Origin: Deinococcus peraridilitoris DSM 19664
GTDB lineage: Bacteria > Deinococcota > Deinococci > Deinococcales > Deinococcaceae
Reading direction: 5' to 3'
Assembly (NCBI RefSeq): GCF_000317835.1
Contig: NC_019793.1
Span: forward strand, 2,108,001 to 2,172,000
Length of the DNA stretch: 64,000 nt
The position numbers were made by a program, and so were the translations under genes. Below are positions 1-7,425 of the stretch, piece after piece (within the stretch, counting starts at the first letter, position 1; every line of letters starts with the position of its first letter). The notes beneath the pieces were generated by a model. The model searched no databases. It was given only the letters and a program-made list of their open reading frames with translations, and had not been told where the DNA came from.

Positions 1-298
1 GCTGCGTGGGGTGCGGCGGGATGTCCGGGCGCAGCACCCGCCCGACCTTGCTCGACACGATGAAATCCGAGTGGTCCTGCAGCAGTGCGCCCAGCCGTTC
101 CTCGGCCAGGCCGTACCCGTACAGGGGGGCCGTGTCGTAATAGCGAAAACCGAGCTGCCAGCTGCTCTGCAGCACGTCGCGCGCCTGAGTGTCGGGTACC
201 GCCTCGTGCAGTCCACCCAGCGGCGCGGTTCCGAAACCCAGCGAAGGCAGCGAGAGCTTGCTGCGGGACAAGGTCCGGGGAGCGTAAGGGCTGTTCAT
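1..298 (-). CDS. Aldo/keto reductase, N-terminal part (cut by window edge)
   Basis: The reverse strand reads from ATG at 298 to the left edge, giving 99 residues of an NADPH-dependent aldo/keto reductase. The N-terminus has the family beta-strand and loop 'LSLPSLGFGTAPLGGL', then 'YYDTAPLYGYGLAEERLG', which holds the catalytic Asp and Tyr of the AKR barrel. The next segment, 'FIVSSKVGRVLRP', carries the catalytic Lys. The style resembles the L-fucose/D-threo-aldose dehydrogenase branch, but the rest of the barrel lies outside the window, so the substrate is open. It is divergent from the ROK kinase at 490, leaving about 190 bases for two promoters, and the neighbouring genes suggest sugar metabolism. 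Confidence 0.85.
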   Translation of the reverse strand, partial: MNSPYAPRTLSRSKLSLPSLGFGTAPLGGLHEAVPDTQARDVLQSSWQLGFRYYDTAPLYGYGLAEERLGALLQDHSDFIVSSKVGRVLRPDIPPHPTQ

Positions 299-489
299 GC
301 TGAGCGTTGTACACCAACGCCAGAACATCGGGCCGGTGCGGGTCACATTACCTGCCGCACGCCTCTCGTCTGGCCCAACCTCGCCGCCCGGTGTGTTTTG
401 GTGTTTACTCTGAGGATGGAGTGCCCGCCCTGCCTTTCTCTCAGACCGCAGCTGCCCGAACGGCCGGACGCACCGCTCGAGGTTCGTGC

Positions 490-1380
490 GTGACGCCGCA
501 GGCGCGGCCAGTTCTCGGGCTCGATATTGGCGGAAGTCACGTGACGGCGGCACTCGTGGACCCGGGGGCCCGTGAAGTGCGGCGGGACAGCCGCACCGTT
601 TTGCACGTCGCTCACGACTCGCCTGCCAGCCTGCTCACGGACGGCTGGGCCCGAGTGGCCCTGCTGGCCTGCGCGAACGAGGTGGGCCGCGTGGCGGGCG
701 TCGGCGTCGCCATGCCGAGTCCGTTTGAGTATGCGCGCGGCGTCGCCCGGCACCGACACAAGTTCGCGGCGCTCTACGGCGTGAACGTCCGCGAGTCACT
801 GAGAGACGCCTGGGCAGGCACTCCGCTGGCCGACACCTCGCCCGTCTTCGGAAACGACGCCGATCTGTTCGCGCTCGGCGAAGCCTGGGCGGGCGCTGCT
901 CGCGGCCGGACGCGGGTGCTGGGCGTCACGCTCGGCACGGGCCTCGGCAGCGGTTTTGTCGTTGCGGGCCGGGTCGTCACCTCCGGCGAAGGCGTGCCTC
1001 CGGAGGGCGAGTTGTGGAATACGCCCTACGCAGGCGCCCTGGCCGAAGATTCGGTTTCCACGCGTGCGCTCGTGGACGCTTACACGCGGAGCGGCGGACC
1101 ACAGCTCAACCCGGCCGATCTGGCGGCCCGGGCGCGCCAGGGAGACGTCGGCGCCCGGCAGGTCTGGCAGCAATTCGGTGAGCACCTTGCCGCCGTCCTG
1201 ACACCCGTCGTGCAGGACTTCAAGCCGGACGTCGTGGTCGTCGGGGGAAACCTGACGCAGGCCTGGACTCTGTTCAGCGCTCCCCTGAAGCTGCTGGGCG
1301 TGCCCTGCGAAGCGTCCCGGCTGCTCGACGAGGCGGCCCTGCTGGGCGCGGCGGCCCTCGTTCTCGATCAGCACGGTTGA
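490..1380 (+). CDS. ROK-family sugar kinase-like protein
   Basis: This 296-residue protein has the ROK (repressor/ORF/kinase) sugar kinase fold. Near the N-terminus 'LGLDIGGSHVTAAL' is the phosphate-1 loop; 'GNDADLFALGEA' holds the catalytic Asp; 'GVTLGTGLGSGFV' is the second phosphate-binding loop. I chose the GTG at 490 because GAGG lies 7 bases upstream and the DIGG motif follows closely; the open frame runs further upstream but codes nothing ROK-like. There is no N-terminal winged helix, so it is an enzyme rather than a NagC-type repressor. The usual CxCGxxGCxE zinc motif is absent. It leads a three-gene sugar operon with the esterase and mannose-6-phosphate isomerase, so it probably phosphorylates a hexose released from a glycan. 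The substrate is not readable. Confidence 0.85.
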   Translation: MTPQARPVLGLDIGGSHVTAALVDPGAREVRRDSRTVLHVAHDSPASLLTDGWARVALLACANEVGRVAGVGVAMPSPFEYARGVARHRHKFAALYGVNVRESLRDAWAGTPLADTSPVFGNDADLFALGEAWAGAARGRTRVLGVTLGTGLGSGFVVAGRVVTSGEGVPPEGELWNTPYAGALAEDSVSTRALVDAYTRSGGPQLNPADLAARARQGDVGARQVWQQFGEHLAAVLTPVVQDFKPDVVVVGGNLTQAWTLFSAPLKLLGVPCEASRLLDEAALLGAAALVLDQHG

Positions 1381-1421
1381 AGCGCGGTTGCCGAGCAATG
1401 CAGCGCCGCAGAAAGGAATTC

Positions 1422-2405
1422 ATGGCTTACTTCGATCTTCCGGAACACGAACTGCGCACCTACCGACCCCCTCGCCACGAGCCCACCGATTTCGATGCCT
1501 TCTGGGCCCGGACGCTGGCCGAGTCACGGGAGCGAGCCCAGGACCCGCAGTTTGTGCCCGTCGAGGCTTTGCTCGCGACCCTGGAGGTGTTCGACGTGAC
1601 CTTCAGCGGCGCCCTCGGCTCGCCCGTGCGGGGATGGCTGGTGCTTCCCAGACAGCGCACCGGCCCTTTGCCGTGCGTGGTCGAATTCATCGGGTATGGT
1701 GGTGGACGTGGTCTGCCGCACGAGTGGCTGCTGTATGCCAGCGCCGGGTACGCGCATTTCGTGATGGATACCCGCGGTCAGGGCAGCGGCTGGCGTCAGG
1801 GTGACACGCCCGACGAGGGCAGTGGGGGCGAGCCGCACCTGGGAGGCTTCATGACCCTGGGTTTGCACGATCCCCACCGCTACTACTACCGGCGTGTCTA
1901 CACCGACGCGGCGCGCGCCGTCGAAACGGCCCGCACGCATCCGGCCGTCGACGCTTCGCGCGTGGCGGTGACCGGAGGCAGTCAGGGTGGGGGGCTGGCC
2001 CTGGCGGCCGCCGCGTTGATGCCGGACGTGCAGGCCTGCTTGCCCGACGTGCCGTTCCTGTGTCACTTCGAGCGTGCCCTGCGCATCACCGACAGCTTTC
2101 CGTACGGCGAGATCGCGCAGTACCTGCGCATTCACCGTGACGCTACCCAGGCGGCCATGCACACCCTGTCGTACTTCGACGGCCTGCACTTCGCGGCCCG
2201 CGCGCGCGCCCGGGCGCTGTTCAGCGTCGGTCTGATGGACGATATCTGCCCGCCCAGCACCGTGTACGCCGCGTTCAACCACTATGGCGGTGAAAAACGC
2301 ATGGTCGAGTATCCCTTCAACCGCCACGAGGGCGGGCAGGCCCACCAGGACCTGAAGAAAATCCATTTTTTACGGGAAGTGTTCGGTGCGAAAGTGCCTT
2401 CATGA
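1422..2405 (+). CDS. Acetyl xylan esterase / cephalosporin-C deacetylase family hydrolase (AXE1)
   Basis: This 327-residue alpha/beta hydrolase is close to the usual AXE1 length of about 320. The nucleophile elbow 'GGSQGGG' places the catalytic Ser near residue 187; 'LMDDICPP' gives Asp 273/274; 'RHEGG' gives His 302. The N-terminus 'MAYFDLPEHELRTY' and 'FDAFWARTLAE' are typical of the family. I chose ATG 1422, preceded by a GAAAGGA site; the frame stays open upstream to 1377. Members remove acetyl groups from xylo-oligosaccharides and other acetylated sugars. Its stop overlaps the start of the next gene by four bases (ATGA), so translation of the two is likely coupled. No signal peptide is visible, so it should act in the cytoplasm. 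Confidence 0.9.
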   Translation: MAYFDLPEHELRTYRPPRHEPTDFDAFWARTLAESRERAQDPQFVPVEALLATLEVFDVTFSGALGSPVRGWLVLPRQRTGPLPCVVEFIGYGGGRGLPHEWLLYASAGYAHFVMDTRGQGSGWRQGDTPDEGSGGEPHLGGFMTLGLHDPHRYYYRRVYTDAARAVETARTHPAVDASRVAVTGGSQGGGLALAAAALMPDVQACLPDVPFLCHFERALRITDSFPYGEIAQYLRIHRDATQAAMHTLSYFDGLHFAARARARALFSVGLMDDICPPSTVYAAFNHYGGEKRMVEYPFNRHEGGQAHQDLKKIHFLREVFGAKVPS

Positions 2406-3370
2406 ACGAGCCACTGGACACCTGCCTTTTTCTCTTGCGTCCCCAGTATCAACAGCGCGTCTGGGGTGGCCAGAAACTGCAGCAGGCTTCACCGCCGGTC
2501 GGTGAAGCCTGGATCGCCTACGAGCGCAGCGAGATACAGGGTGGCGAGCACGACGGACAGACGGTAGGGGAGCTGGCCGGACGCTACGGCGCCGCACTCC
2601 TGGGCACCGACGTCGCGCGACGTTTCGGTGGACGCTTTCCGTTGCTGATCAAGCTGCTCGACTGCGCCGACTGGCTGTCCGTGCAGGTGCACCCCAACGA
2701 CGAGCAGGCCCGGCGGCTGGTTGGCCCGGGCGAGTTCGGCAAGACCGAGGCGTGGCATTTTCTGGAAGTCGACGAGGGCGCCACCATTCTGGCCGGCGTC
2801 AAAAGCGGCACTTCACCACAGGAACTCGCCCGGGCGATTCGCAGCGGTCGGGTGCTGGACGTCGCCGAGCGCGCCAGCGTGCGAAGCGGTGAAACCGTCT
2901 TCATTCCGGCGGGCACCCTGCACGCCCTGGGACCTGGCATGCTGCTTTACGAAGTGCAGCAGGTCAGCGACACCACGTACCGGGTCTACGACTGGGACCG
3001 CCCTGCGAGCGCCGGACGCGCGCTCCACCTGGACGAATCAGTGGAGGTCACCAATCCCGCCCTGCGTGCCGATGTCACCCCACCGCCCGTGCTGCGGGGA
3101 ACAGGCGAGCAGCAGGCGGTCTCCTGCCCCTTTTTCCAGCTGGACGTGCTGCAGCTGGAAGGAACAGCGCTGCGCGGTGAGACGGCCGGTCAGTCCGCAC
3201 ACGTCATTACCGTCACGGCCGGTCAGGTCGAGGTGTTCTGCGCCGATCAGACGGTGACGCTGAGTCCTCATCAAACCCTGCTTGTCGCGGCGCAGACGTC
3301 CGGTTACGAGGTGCGCCCGGTTTCGGGCAACGCGCGGGCCCTGCGGGCCAGCGTGCCAATGGTCGGCTGA
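2402..3370 (+). CDS. manA: Mannose-6-phosphate isomerase, class I
   Basis: This 322-residue cupin-type zinc enzyme interconverts mannose-6-phosphate and fructose-6-phosphate. The zinc ligands are visible: 'QVHPNDEQA' (His 97), 'GKTEAWHFLE' (Glu 115) and 'PAGTLHALGPG' (His 174). 'YEVQQVSDTTYRVYDW' is the class I signature around the active site. The length fits the short bacterial form (Bacillus ManA style) rather than the 390-residue enteric enzyme. The start overlaps the esterase stop (ATGA). A strong palindromic terminator follows. Together with the ROK kinase and esterase it forms a small sugar-use operon that feeds glycolysis. Confidence 0.93.
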   Translation: MNEPLDTCLFLLRPQYQQRVWGGQKLQQASPPVGEAWIAYERSEIQGGEHDGQTVGELAGRYGAALLGTDVARRFGGRFPLLIKLLDCADWLSVQVHPNDEQARRLVGPGEFGKTEAWHFLEVDEGATILAGVKSGTSPQELARAIRSGRVLDVAERASVRSGETVFIPAGTLHALGPGMLLYEVQQVSDTTYRVYDWDRPASAGRALHLDESVEVTNPALRADVTPPPVLRGTGEQQAVSCPFFQLDVLQLEGTALRGETAGQSAHVITVTAGQVEVFCADQTVTLSPHQTLLVAAQTSGYEVRPVSGNARALRASVPMVG

Positions 3371-3422
3371 GCCCTGCCTGAAGGTGCGGGAGTGGTGATA
3401 CCGCCGCGGGCCAACTCCCCAC

Positions 3423-3473
3423 AACTGTCTGAAGAAGCCGGTGGCCATTGGCCACCGGCTTCTTCAGACAGTT
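3423..3473 (+). terminator. Long palindromic terminator after manA
   Basis: A perfect inverted repeat of 25 bases per arm is centred at 3448, with almost no loop. It begins 53 bases after the manA stop. There is no long T-run, so it may need a factor or act in both directions. Confidence 0.8.
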
Positions 3474-3843
3474 CTTCAAATCCAGCGTCCAGGGCGGCGA
3501 TCACTGGTTTCTCGGCGATTCTGGCTCCTGCTTTGTTGTGTTGGAAGAATGATGCCTAGTTTGCGCATCGCCAGCAAAAACAAGCCCGTATGCTTTTTCC
3601 CAGAGGTGGAAGCCTGAGTGAAAAACAGTGGGCTGCACGTTGTCAAGAACTTCACACGAAGTCTTGAAGCACGGTGCATTCCAGGCCATGAGTCGCAATG
3701 AAGAGTGGACGGAAGAAGCCTGAGAAGTGGCGCAGTCATGCTCTTCAGGTCGTTCTCCTGCCATCTGACGTTTCGGGCTGCGGTCCGATCGTGCGTCATG
3801 GCCCCGCTTAGCCGCCCCCATAGTGCATCCGAGGTGAAGAAAT
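3474..3843. other. Gene-free stretch ahead of the tail-like operon
   Basis: These 370 bases hold only short overlapping frames with no recognisable domain and look more AT-rich than the flanks. They should contain the promoter for the tail-sheath operon, since the sheath gene starts at 3844 just after a GAGGTGAAG ribosome site. I could not pick a convincing -35/-10 pair. A degenerate gene on the minus strand cannot be excluded. Confidence 0.5.
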
Positions 3844-5427
3844 ATGGCCGAGTACCTGTCCCCAGGCATCTATATCGAGGAAAGCAATTCCGGACCTCGC
3901 CCGATTGAAGGCGTCAGCACCACCACGGCCGCTTTTGTCGGTTTCACCGCGTCGGGTCCGGCCAACCAGCCTGTGCTGGTCGCCAACTGGTCGCAGTTCG
4001 TGAGCACTTTCGGTGCGCTGGAAAGCGATGGCAGCCGCAATCCGCACATGAGCGGCGCTTACCTGTCCCACGCGGTCTTCGGTTATTTCAACAACGGTGG
4101 AACGCGCTGCTACGTCACCCGCATCGTGCCTCCGGCACGAAGCAAGGACAGCAAGACCATCGAGCAGCCCGCCCTGCTGCAGTTGCCTACCCGTGCGTCC
4201 AAAGCCGTCCCGGCCCTCACCATCGGTGCCCGCGGGGCCATGAGCAGCGACATCAACGTCGAGATCGCAGCGGCCACGCCCGGCGAGGGTGACGCACAGC
4301 CCGGCGAGGGTGTCTTTACCATCAGGGTGAGGGTCGACAACCACGAAGAAACCTTCGAGAACGTCTCGGTGGCCAAAAAGCACCCGCGCAACGTTGTCGA
4401 GGTGGTCAACCAGGCCAGCAAGCTGGTCGAGATCACCGAGCAGACCTCCTCCGGGACCCTGGCCGAGCGCGTTCCTGAACTGGGATCGTTCGTGATCAAG
4501 GGGTCGGCCCCCCGGGACGCCGGCAGCATGCCCATTCGCAGCAACGACTTCATCGGTTCGCTCAGCGAGCGCAGCGGCATCGACGGGCTGGAAATCGCCG
4601 AGGACGTCAGCATGATCTGCGTGCCCGATCTGATGAGTGCCTACCAGAACGGCCTGATCGACAAGGACGGCGTCAAGGCGGTGCAGCTCGCCATGCTCAA
4701 TCACTGCGAGCGCAACCAGAACCGCATGGCGATCCTCGACCCGCTGCCCGGCATGACCCCCCAGGAAGTCAAACGCTGGCGCGAGCAGGAAACCAACTTC
4801 GACTCGGCGTACGGCGCGCTCTACTACCCCTGGATCAAGATCAACGGTGAAAACGGTCAGCCCATCGCCGTGCCACCCAGCGGCCACGTGGCGGGCATCT
4901 ACGCGCGCAGTGACGTCGAGCGTGGCGTGCACAAGGCGCCCGCCAACGAAATCGTGCGCGGGGCGATGGAGCCTGCCATGCAGATCACCAAGGGCGAACA
5001 GGACGTACTCAACCCCATCGGCGTGAATTGCATTCGCAGCTTCACGGGCATGGGTCTGCGGGTGTGGGGGGCGCGTACGCTGTCGAGTGACGCGCGCTGG
5101 CGTTACGTCTCCGTCCGCCGGCTTTTCAACTACGTGGAAAAATCCGTTGAGCAGGGTACCCAGTGGGCCGTCTTCGAGCCCAACGACGTCATGCTGTGGT
5201 CAAAAGTCCGCCGTGACATCACCGCTTTCCTCACGACCGTCTGGCGCGACGGTGCGCTTTTCGGCAACACGGCCGGCGAAGCGTTTTACGTCAAGTGCGA
5301 CGCCGAACTCAATCCGCCCGAAGTGCGTGACCGCGGCATCCTCTTTGTGGAAGTGGGCCTGGCGCCCGTGAAGCCGGCCGAGTTCGTGGTGCTGCGTTTC
5401 AGTCAGTATGCGGGCGGCGGAATGTGA
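3844..5427 (+). CDS. Contractile tail sheath protein (phage-tail/eCIS type)
   Basis: This 527-residue protein is a tail sheath subunit, the outer tube that contracts to drive an inner tube through a target membrane. The N-terminus 'YLSPGIYIEESNSGPRPIEG' followed by 'STTTAAFVGFTASGP' is the sheath signature shared by phage gpFI and extracellular contractile injection systems. The C-terminal domain is also typical: 'LNPIGVNCIRSFTGMGLRVW', 'RYVSVRRLFNYVEKS', 'LWSKVRRDITAFLTT' and 'GEAFYVKCDAELNPP'. The start has a GAGGTGAAG ribosome site. The length is in the usual 400-700 range. It is the first gene of an operon with two tube proteins and a DUF4157-like protein; there are no capsid genes, so this is a tail-like device rather than a phage. 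Confidence 0.93.
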   Translation: MAEYLSPGIYIEESNSGPRPIEGVSTTTAAFVGFTASGPANQPVLVANWSQFVSTFGALESDGSRNPHMSGAYLSHAVFGYFNNGGTRCYVTRIVPPARSKDSKTIEQPALLQLPTRASKAVPALTIGARGAMSSDINVEIAAATPGEGDAQPGEGVFTIRVRVDNHEETFENVSVAKKHPRNVVEVVNQASKLVEITEQTSSGTLAERVPELGSFVIKGSAPRDAGSMPIRSNDFIGSLSERSGIDGLEIAEDVSMICVPDLMSAYQNGLIDKDGVKAVQLAMLNHCERNQNRMAILDPLPGMTPQEVKRWREQETNFDSAYGALYYPWIKINGENGQPIAVPPSGHVAGIYARSDVERGVHKAPANEIVRGAMEPAMQITKGEQDVLNPIGVNCIRSFTGMGLRVWGARTLSSDARWRYVSVRRLFNYVEKSVEQGTQWAVFEPNDVMLWSKVRRDITAFLTTVWRDGALFGNTAGEAFYVKCDAELNPPEVRDRGILFVEVGLAPVKPAEFVVLRFSQYAGGGM

Positions 5428-5555
5428 ATGTCCGGGCAAGGTGCCCTGATCCTTGCCTGAAAGTGTTCGGCCTGAACTCAACCGAGGCGCGCCGAGCCTG
5501 AACGGTGAGTTTATTCAACCCTTGTGAATTCCTGATCGAGTAGGAGGAGAGAAAG

Positions 5556-5999
5556 ATGACCGGAGCAGCAGATCCTTTGGTGGCAGCGTATTTCGGAGTG
5601 GACTTTCAGAACGGTGTGAAGGGTGCTTTTCGTGAATGCACGGGTCTGGGAAGCGAAAGCCAGGTTGTGGAATACCGCGCGACCGACGAGCGTGGCAAGC
5701 CCATCCTGATTCGGGAACCCGGCACCATGAAGTACAACGACATCGTGCTCAAGCGCGGCATCACCTCGGAAATGGATATGTGGCAGTGGCGCAAGCAGGT
5801 CGAGGACGGCGATGTTTCCGGTGCCCGTCGCAGCGGCACCGTGACGCTGTTCAACCAGAAAGGCGAACCTGTCGCCGAGTGGACCATTGACATGGCCTGG
5901 CCCAGCAAGCTGAACGGGCCGACGTATGACGCCAAAACGAACGAAGTTGCCATCGAAGAATTGACCATCACCCACCACGGCTATCGCCGCACCAAGTGA
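5556..5999 (+). CDS. Tail tube protein 1 (TIGR02241-like)
   Basis: This 147-residue protein forms the inner tube of the contractile device. The N-terminus 'DPLVAAYFGVDFQNGVKGAF' and 'ECTGLGSESQVVEYR' match the T4 gp19-like tube family. 'YNDIVLKRGITSEMDMWQWR' and 'WPSKLNGPTYDAKTNEVAIE' are its usual later blocks. A GAGGAGAG ribosome site lies about 7 bases before ATG. It follows the sheath gene after 128 bases and resembles the second tube protein at 6915. Injection systems often use paralogous tube proteins for the shaft and for the adaptor to the spike; which role each has here is not readable. Confidence 0.92.
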   Translation: MTGAADPLVAAYFGVDFQNGVKGAFRECTGLGSESQVVEYRATDERGKPILIREPGTMKYNDIVLKRGITSEMDMWQWRKQVEDGDVSGARRSGTVTLFNQKGEPVAEWTIDMAWPSKLNGPTYDAKTNEVAIEELTITHHGYRRTK

Positions 6000-6010
6000 G
6001 TTTGGCGTTT

Positions 6011-6049
6011 GAAGATCAACTCGCCTGAGCCTCGGGCGAGTTGATCTTC
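6011..6049 (+). terminator. Hairpin between tube gene and next gene
   Basis: A perfect 15-base inverted repeat (6011-6025 and 6035-6049) with a 9-base loop starts 11 bases after the tube stop. There is no T-run. It may be a partial terminator or an RNA-stabilising hairpin that makes tube mRNA more abundant than the downstream genes. Confidence 0.6.
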
Positions 6050-6131
6050 CCGCCGGCGGGACCGGGCGCGTTCCCGCTTCCCGCCGGGAGCGCTCCCGGC
6101 AACTTTTCACCCGAACCCGGTGAGGCCCAGC

Positions 6132-6572
6132 GTGCGAACAGAGTACGAATTTCTTCTTCCACTCGGCTATGTGGACGCGTATGGTCACGTTCATCGCCGT
6201 GGCGTCATGCGGCTTGCCACAGCCCTCGACGAAATCGAGCCGCTCGGAGATCCGCGCGTGAAAAACAACGAAGCCTTCTTTGGGTTGCTGGTCCTCAGCC
6301 GGGTGGTGCGCAGTCTCGGCACGCTCACACCCGTACCCATGGACGTCATCGCCCGCCTGTACGCTGCCGATTTCGCTTACCTGCAGGCGTTCTACACCCG
6401 GATCAATGGCCAGCCCCCAGCGTCGGTGCCCATGGACAACGCTTTTCCCACAGCGGTGGCCCTGCCTGACGTACCGGCAGGCGTGATCGAAAGTGCCTGT
6501 CCGCAATGCGGCGCAGAACTGCTGCTCGATCTGGCAGAGACCGCTGACCCCTTGTCAGGGATGCCGGGATGA
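6132..6572 (+). CDS. Tail-locus conserved protein, putative assembly chaperone
   Basis: This 146-residue soluble protein begins 'MRTEYEFLLPLGYVDAYGHV' and continues 'RGVMRLATALDEIEPL' and 'FFGLLVLSRVVRSLG', a pattern I associate with a conserved small protein of phage-tail-like loci that sits between tube genes. The C-terminus carries 'ACPQCGAEL', half of a zinc ribbon. I chose GTG 6132 because GAGG lies 6 bases before it; a GTG at 6120 has no site. The position after tube 1 is where tail assembly chaperones are usually coded, so that role is inferred, not shown. It overlaps the next small gene by four bases (ATGA). Confidence 0.75.
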   Translation: MRTEYEFLLPLGYVDAYGHVHRRGVMRLATALDEIEPLGDPRVKNNEAFFGLLVLSRVVRSLGTLTPVPMDVIARLYAADFAYLQAFYTRINGQPPASVPMDNAFPTAVALPDVPAGVIESACPQCGAELLLDLAETADPLSGMPG

Positions 6573-6742
6573 TCCCACCATTCAAGCCCACATTGCCCAG
6601 TCCCACTACCTTCGAAAGCCACCCGTCGGCCAGGAAGGCCGAGCCGGGGGTGAACCTCGAGACACTGACCGAAAAGGTCTATCAGCTGCTGCTTGAAGAC
6701 CTTCGCCTGCAGCAGGTCCGTCTGGCCCGCCCCAAACGCTGA
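6569..6742 (+). CDS. 57-residue tail-locus protein with VYxLL tail
   Basis: A short gene starts at the ATGA overlap with the preceding stop and codes 57 residues. The N-terminal half is Pro-rich and probably disordered. The C-terminal half, 'NLETLTEKVYQLLLEDLRLQ', is an amphipathic helix followed by a basic end. The same pattern (L-x-x-L-x-x-x-VYxLL-x-x-x-L, then Arg-rich) ends the 1236-residue protein at 7426. Its position, tight coupling and shared ending support a real gene of the tail-like locus. Function is unknown; a docking or loading tail is an inference. It ends just before the 15-base tandem repeats. Confidence 0.7.
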   Translation: MIPPFKPTLPSPTTFESHPSARKAEPGVNLETLTEKVYQLLLEDLRLQQVRLARPKR

Positions 6743-6743
6743 G

Positions 6744-6803
6744 GTACCAGACGCTGCAGTACCAGACGCTGCAGTACCAGACGCTGCAGTACCAGACGCT
6801 GAA
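6744..6803. repeat. Tandem repeat, four 15-bp units
   Basis: The unit GTACCAGACGCTGCA is repeated four times head to tail; the last copy ends GAA in place of GCA. It starts 2 bases after the stop of the 57-residue gene, whose own last codons (AAACGCTGA) resemble part of the unit. It lies between two tail-locus genes and is not read in either frame. Confidence 0.9.
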
Positions 6804-6914
6804 GTAGGTGCTCGGAAGGACCGGCATGGGGTGTTCGCCCATCATGCAGTCTCGGACCGGGGAATTGACAGAGCCCTTTTTACAGGATGAAACGAACTCA
6901 CGTTCGAGGGACAC

Positions 6915-7373
6915 ATGACCACCCTGACCAAGGACCAGATTGATCGTTATCAGACCAATGCCAACAGCCGCTATTACGTCACAATCACCGGAAGCACGCA
7001 AAAAGCGGTGTTTTCCGAAGTAGGCGGCTTACAAATGGAGACTGAAATTTTTGAGTACGTCGAGGGAGGCAACAACGGCTTCGTTCATCGGTTTCCCGGG
7101 CTTACCAAGGCTGGCAACCTGACGCTGAAGCGCGGGATCACCCGTGGAAACGAACTCTTCCGCTGGTATCTGCGCGTCGCGCAGGGCGTGATGGACCTGC
7201 GGAGTGTCAGCGTCCAGACCTTCAGTACCAGCGGTGAGCCGCTGATTACCTGGCACCTGGACCAGGCCTTTCCGGTGAAGTGGTCCGGGCCGCAGTTCGC
7301 GGCGAGTGGCGTGACGGTGGCAGTGGAAAGCATCGAACTGGCCCATTCCGGTGTGATTTCCATCGATCTTTGA
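6915..7373 (+). CDS. Tail tube protein 2 (TIGR02241-like)
   Basis: This 152-residue protein is a second inner-tube subunit. 'NSRYYVTITGSTQKAVFSEV' and 'GGLQMETEIFEYVEGGNNGF' are the family N-terminal blocks. 'LTLKRGITRGNELFRWYL' aligns with the same block in tube 1, and 'AFPVKWSGPQF' with its C-terminal block. A GAGGGAC ribosome site precedes ATG. In better-known injection systems the second tube protein often caps or connects the tube to the spike hub. That role is an inference, since no hub or spike gene is present in this window. Confidence 0.92.
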   Translation: MTTLTKDQIDRYQTNANSRYYVTITGSTQKAVFSEVGGLQMETEIFEYVEGGNNGFVHRFPGLTKAGNLTLKRGITRGNELFRWYLRVAQGVMDLRSVSVQTFSTSGEPLITWHLDQAFPVKWSGPQFAASGVTVAVESIELAHSGVISIDL

Positions 7374-7425
7374 AACAGCAGGGGCGCGGCGCTTGACCGG
7401 TGCCACGCTCTTCGGGAGCCTTGTG

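Noticed and set aside
6744..6803. The tandem repeats as a CRISPR array
   Set aside because: The units are contiguous 15-mers without spacers and no cas gene is present.
6693..6890. A 65-residue frame with four VPDAA repeats spanning the 15-bp tandem repeats
   Set aside because: It overlaps the 57-residue gene, has no ribosome site and reads into the leader of tube 2. The repeat is better treated as DNA.
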